Source: Methanomassiliicoccales archaeon
GTDB lineage: Archaea > Thermoplasmatota > Thermoplasmata > Methanomassiliicoccales > UBA472
Length of the DNA: 5,070 nt
Reading direction: 5' to 3'
Assembly: GCA_013329565.1 (NCBI GenBank)
Contig: DUJZ01000081.1
Location: forward strand, 1-5,070
The translations under genes and the position numbers were made by a program. The first letter of the stretch is position 1, and each line of letters opens with the position of its first letter. The notes under the pieces are model-generated. The model saw only the letters and a program-made list of their open reading frames with translations, did not search any database and was not told where the DNA came from. Below are positions 4,717 through 5,070 of this stretch, in pieces.

Positions 4717-5070
4717 ATGATAAGCATCGGGGAGCTGCGCTCCCTTCTGGAACGGTACGGCGTACGGCCTTCGAAGTCCCGGGGACAGAACTACCTCATC
4801 GACCGCCGCGTCGCCGAAAGGGAAGTGGAGCACCTGGGGATGACCGAGAACGACCGCGTCCTGGAGGTCGGCCCCGGCTTCGGCATTCTGACCGCCGCTC
4901 TGCTGGAACGCACCTCCAAGCTCACCGCCATCGAGATAGAGGAGGGGGCGGTGCGCTACCTCCGCGATTCGTTCCCGCAGATGGACGTGATCCAGGGGGA
5001 CTTTCTGGAAACGGACCCGCCGCAGTTCGACCTGTTCATCTCGAACGTACCGTACAGCATCTCCTCCCCG
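4717..5070 (+). CDS. rsmA: 16S rRNA adenine dimethyltransferase RsmA/KsgA/Dim1 (5' part)
   Basis: This S-adenosylmethionine-dependent enzyme makes N6,N6-dimethyladenosine at the two adjacent adenines of the helix 45 loop of 16S rRNA, late in 30S assembly. The first 118 residues are present; the rest lies beyond the right edge. Seen in order: the family N-terminus RPSKSRGQNYLIDRRV (residues 17-32), SAM motif I VLEVGPGFGILT (48-59), the acidic ribose-binding AIEIEEG (71-77), QGDFLETD (93-100) and the catalytic motif IV SNVPYSISSP (109-118, the NxPY type). Motif IV reads NVPY where NLPY or NIPY is usual, a conservative change. The ATG at 4717 is one base after the DUF655 stop (TGAGATG). No clear Shine-Dalgarno site is present, so termination-reinitiation is likely. 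The gene is intact as far as it can be read. Confidence 0.96.
   Translation, partial: MISIGELRSLLERYGVRPSKSRGQNYLIDRRVAEREVEHLGMTENDRVLEVGPGFGILTAALLERTSKLTAIEIEEGAVRYLRDSFPQMDVIQGDFLETDPPQFDLFISNVPYSISSP

Noticed and set aside
4197..4727. Minus-strand open frame of 176 residues opposite DUF655
   Set aside because: It is a GC-rich antisense shadow rich in Leu, Val, Gly and Asp with no recognisable domain. DUF655 on the plus strand has conserved motifs and operon context.
1..5070. CRISPR arrays, tRNA genes, insertion sequences or long direct repeats
   Set aside because: I read both strands and found no regularly spaced repeats, cloverleaf-like sequence or transposase motifs. Short repeats would need a computed dot plot to exclude.

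Overview
The window comes from an archaeon. It encodes ribosomal protein eL21 (L21e), the RNA polymerase subunit Rpo4/F (Rpb4-like) and an archaeal-type Pus10, and all three are absent from bacteria. The core genes are GC-rich (39 of 60 in one line counted by hand inside pus10). They lie in the order pus10 - rpl21e - rpoF - DUF655 - rsmA, which is familiar from Euryarchaeota. I suspect a GC-rich member of the Thermoplasmatota/Methanomassiliicoccales type, but that is a weak inference without a database search.

Layout. (1) Bases 1-64 hold the last 20 codons of an unidentified plus-strand gene. Its stop codon directly abuts the stop codon of the next gene, which runs the other way. (2) Bases 65-979, minus strand: a protein with two [4Fe-4S] clusters of the epoxyqueuosine-reductase (QueG)-like superfamily. 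(3) Bases 1065-2166, minus strand: a two-gene, visibly AT-richer cassette. It encodes a GHKL-type ATPase with a STAS-like N-terminal part, followed, with a 20-base overlap and a strong internal Shine-Dalgarno site, by a small DUF4325 (STAS-like) protein. (4) Bases 2167-2275: a short divergent intergenic region with a TATA-like element placed for a nearly leaderless pus10 transcript. (5) Bases 2276-5070, plus strand: a tightly packed information-processing operon. It encodes Pus10 (tRNA pseudouridine synthase), eL21, Rpo4/F, a DUF655 helix-hairpin-helix protein, and the start of RsmA/KsgA/Dim1 (16S rRNA adenine dimethyltransferase), which runs off the right edge.

How the parts work together. 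The plus-strand operon joins tRNA modification, a ribosomal protein, transcription and small-subunit rRNA modification. Its gaps are 1-12 bases, and start codons are preceded by GAGGT or GGTG(A) except at rsmA, so the genes are probably co-transcribed. The least explained part is the GHKL/DUF4325 pair. It resembles a partner-switching (anti-sigma/anti-anti-sigma-like) module in an organism that has no sigma factors, and its base composition differs from both flanks. I found no tRNA, rRNA, CRISPR array, insertion sequence or large repeat.
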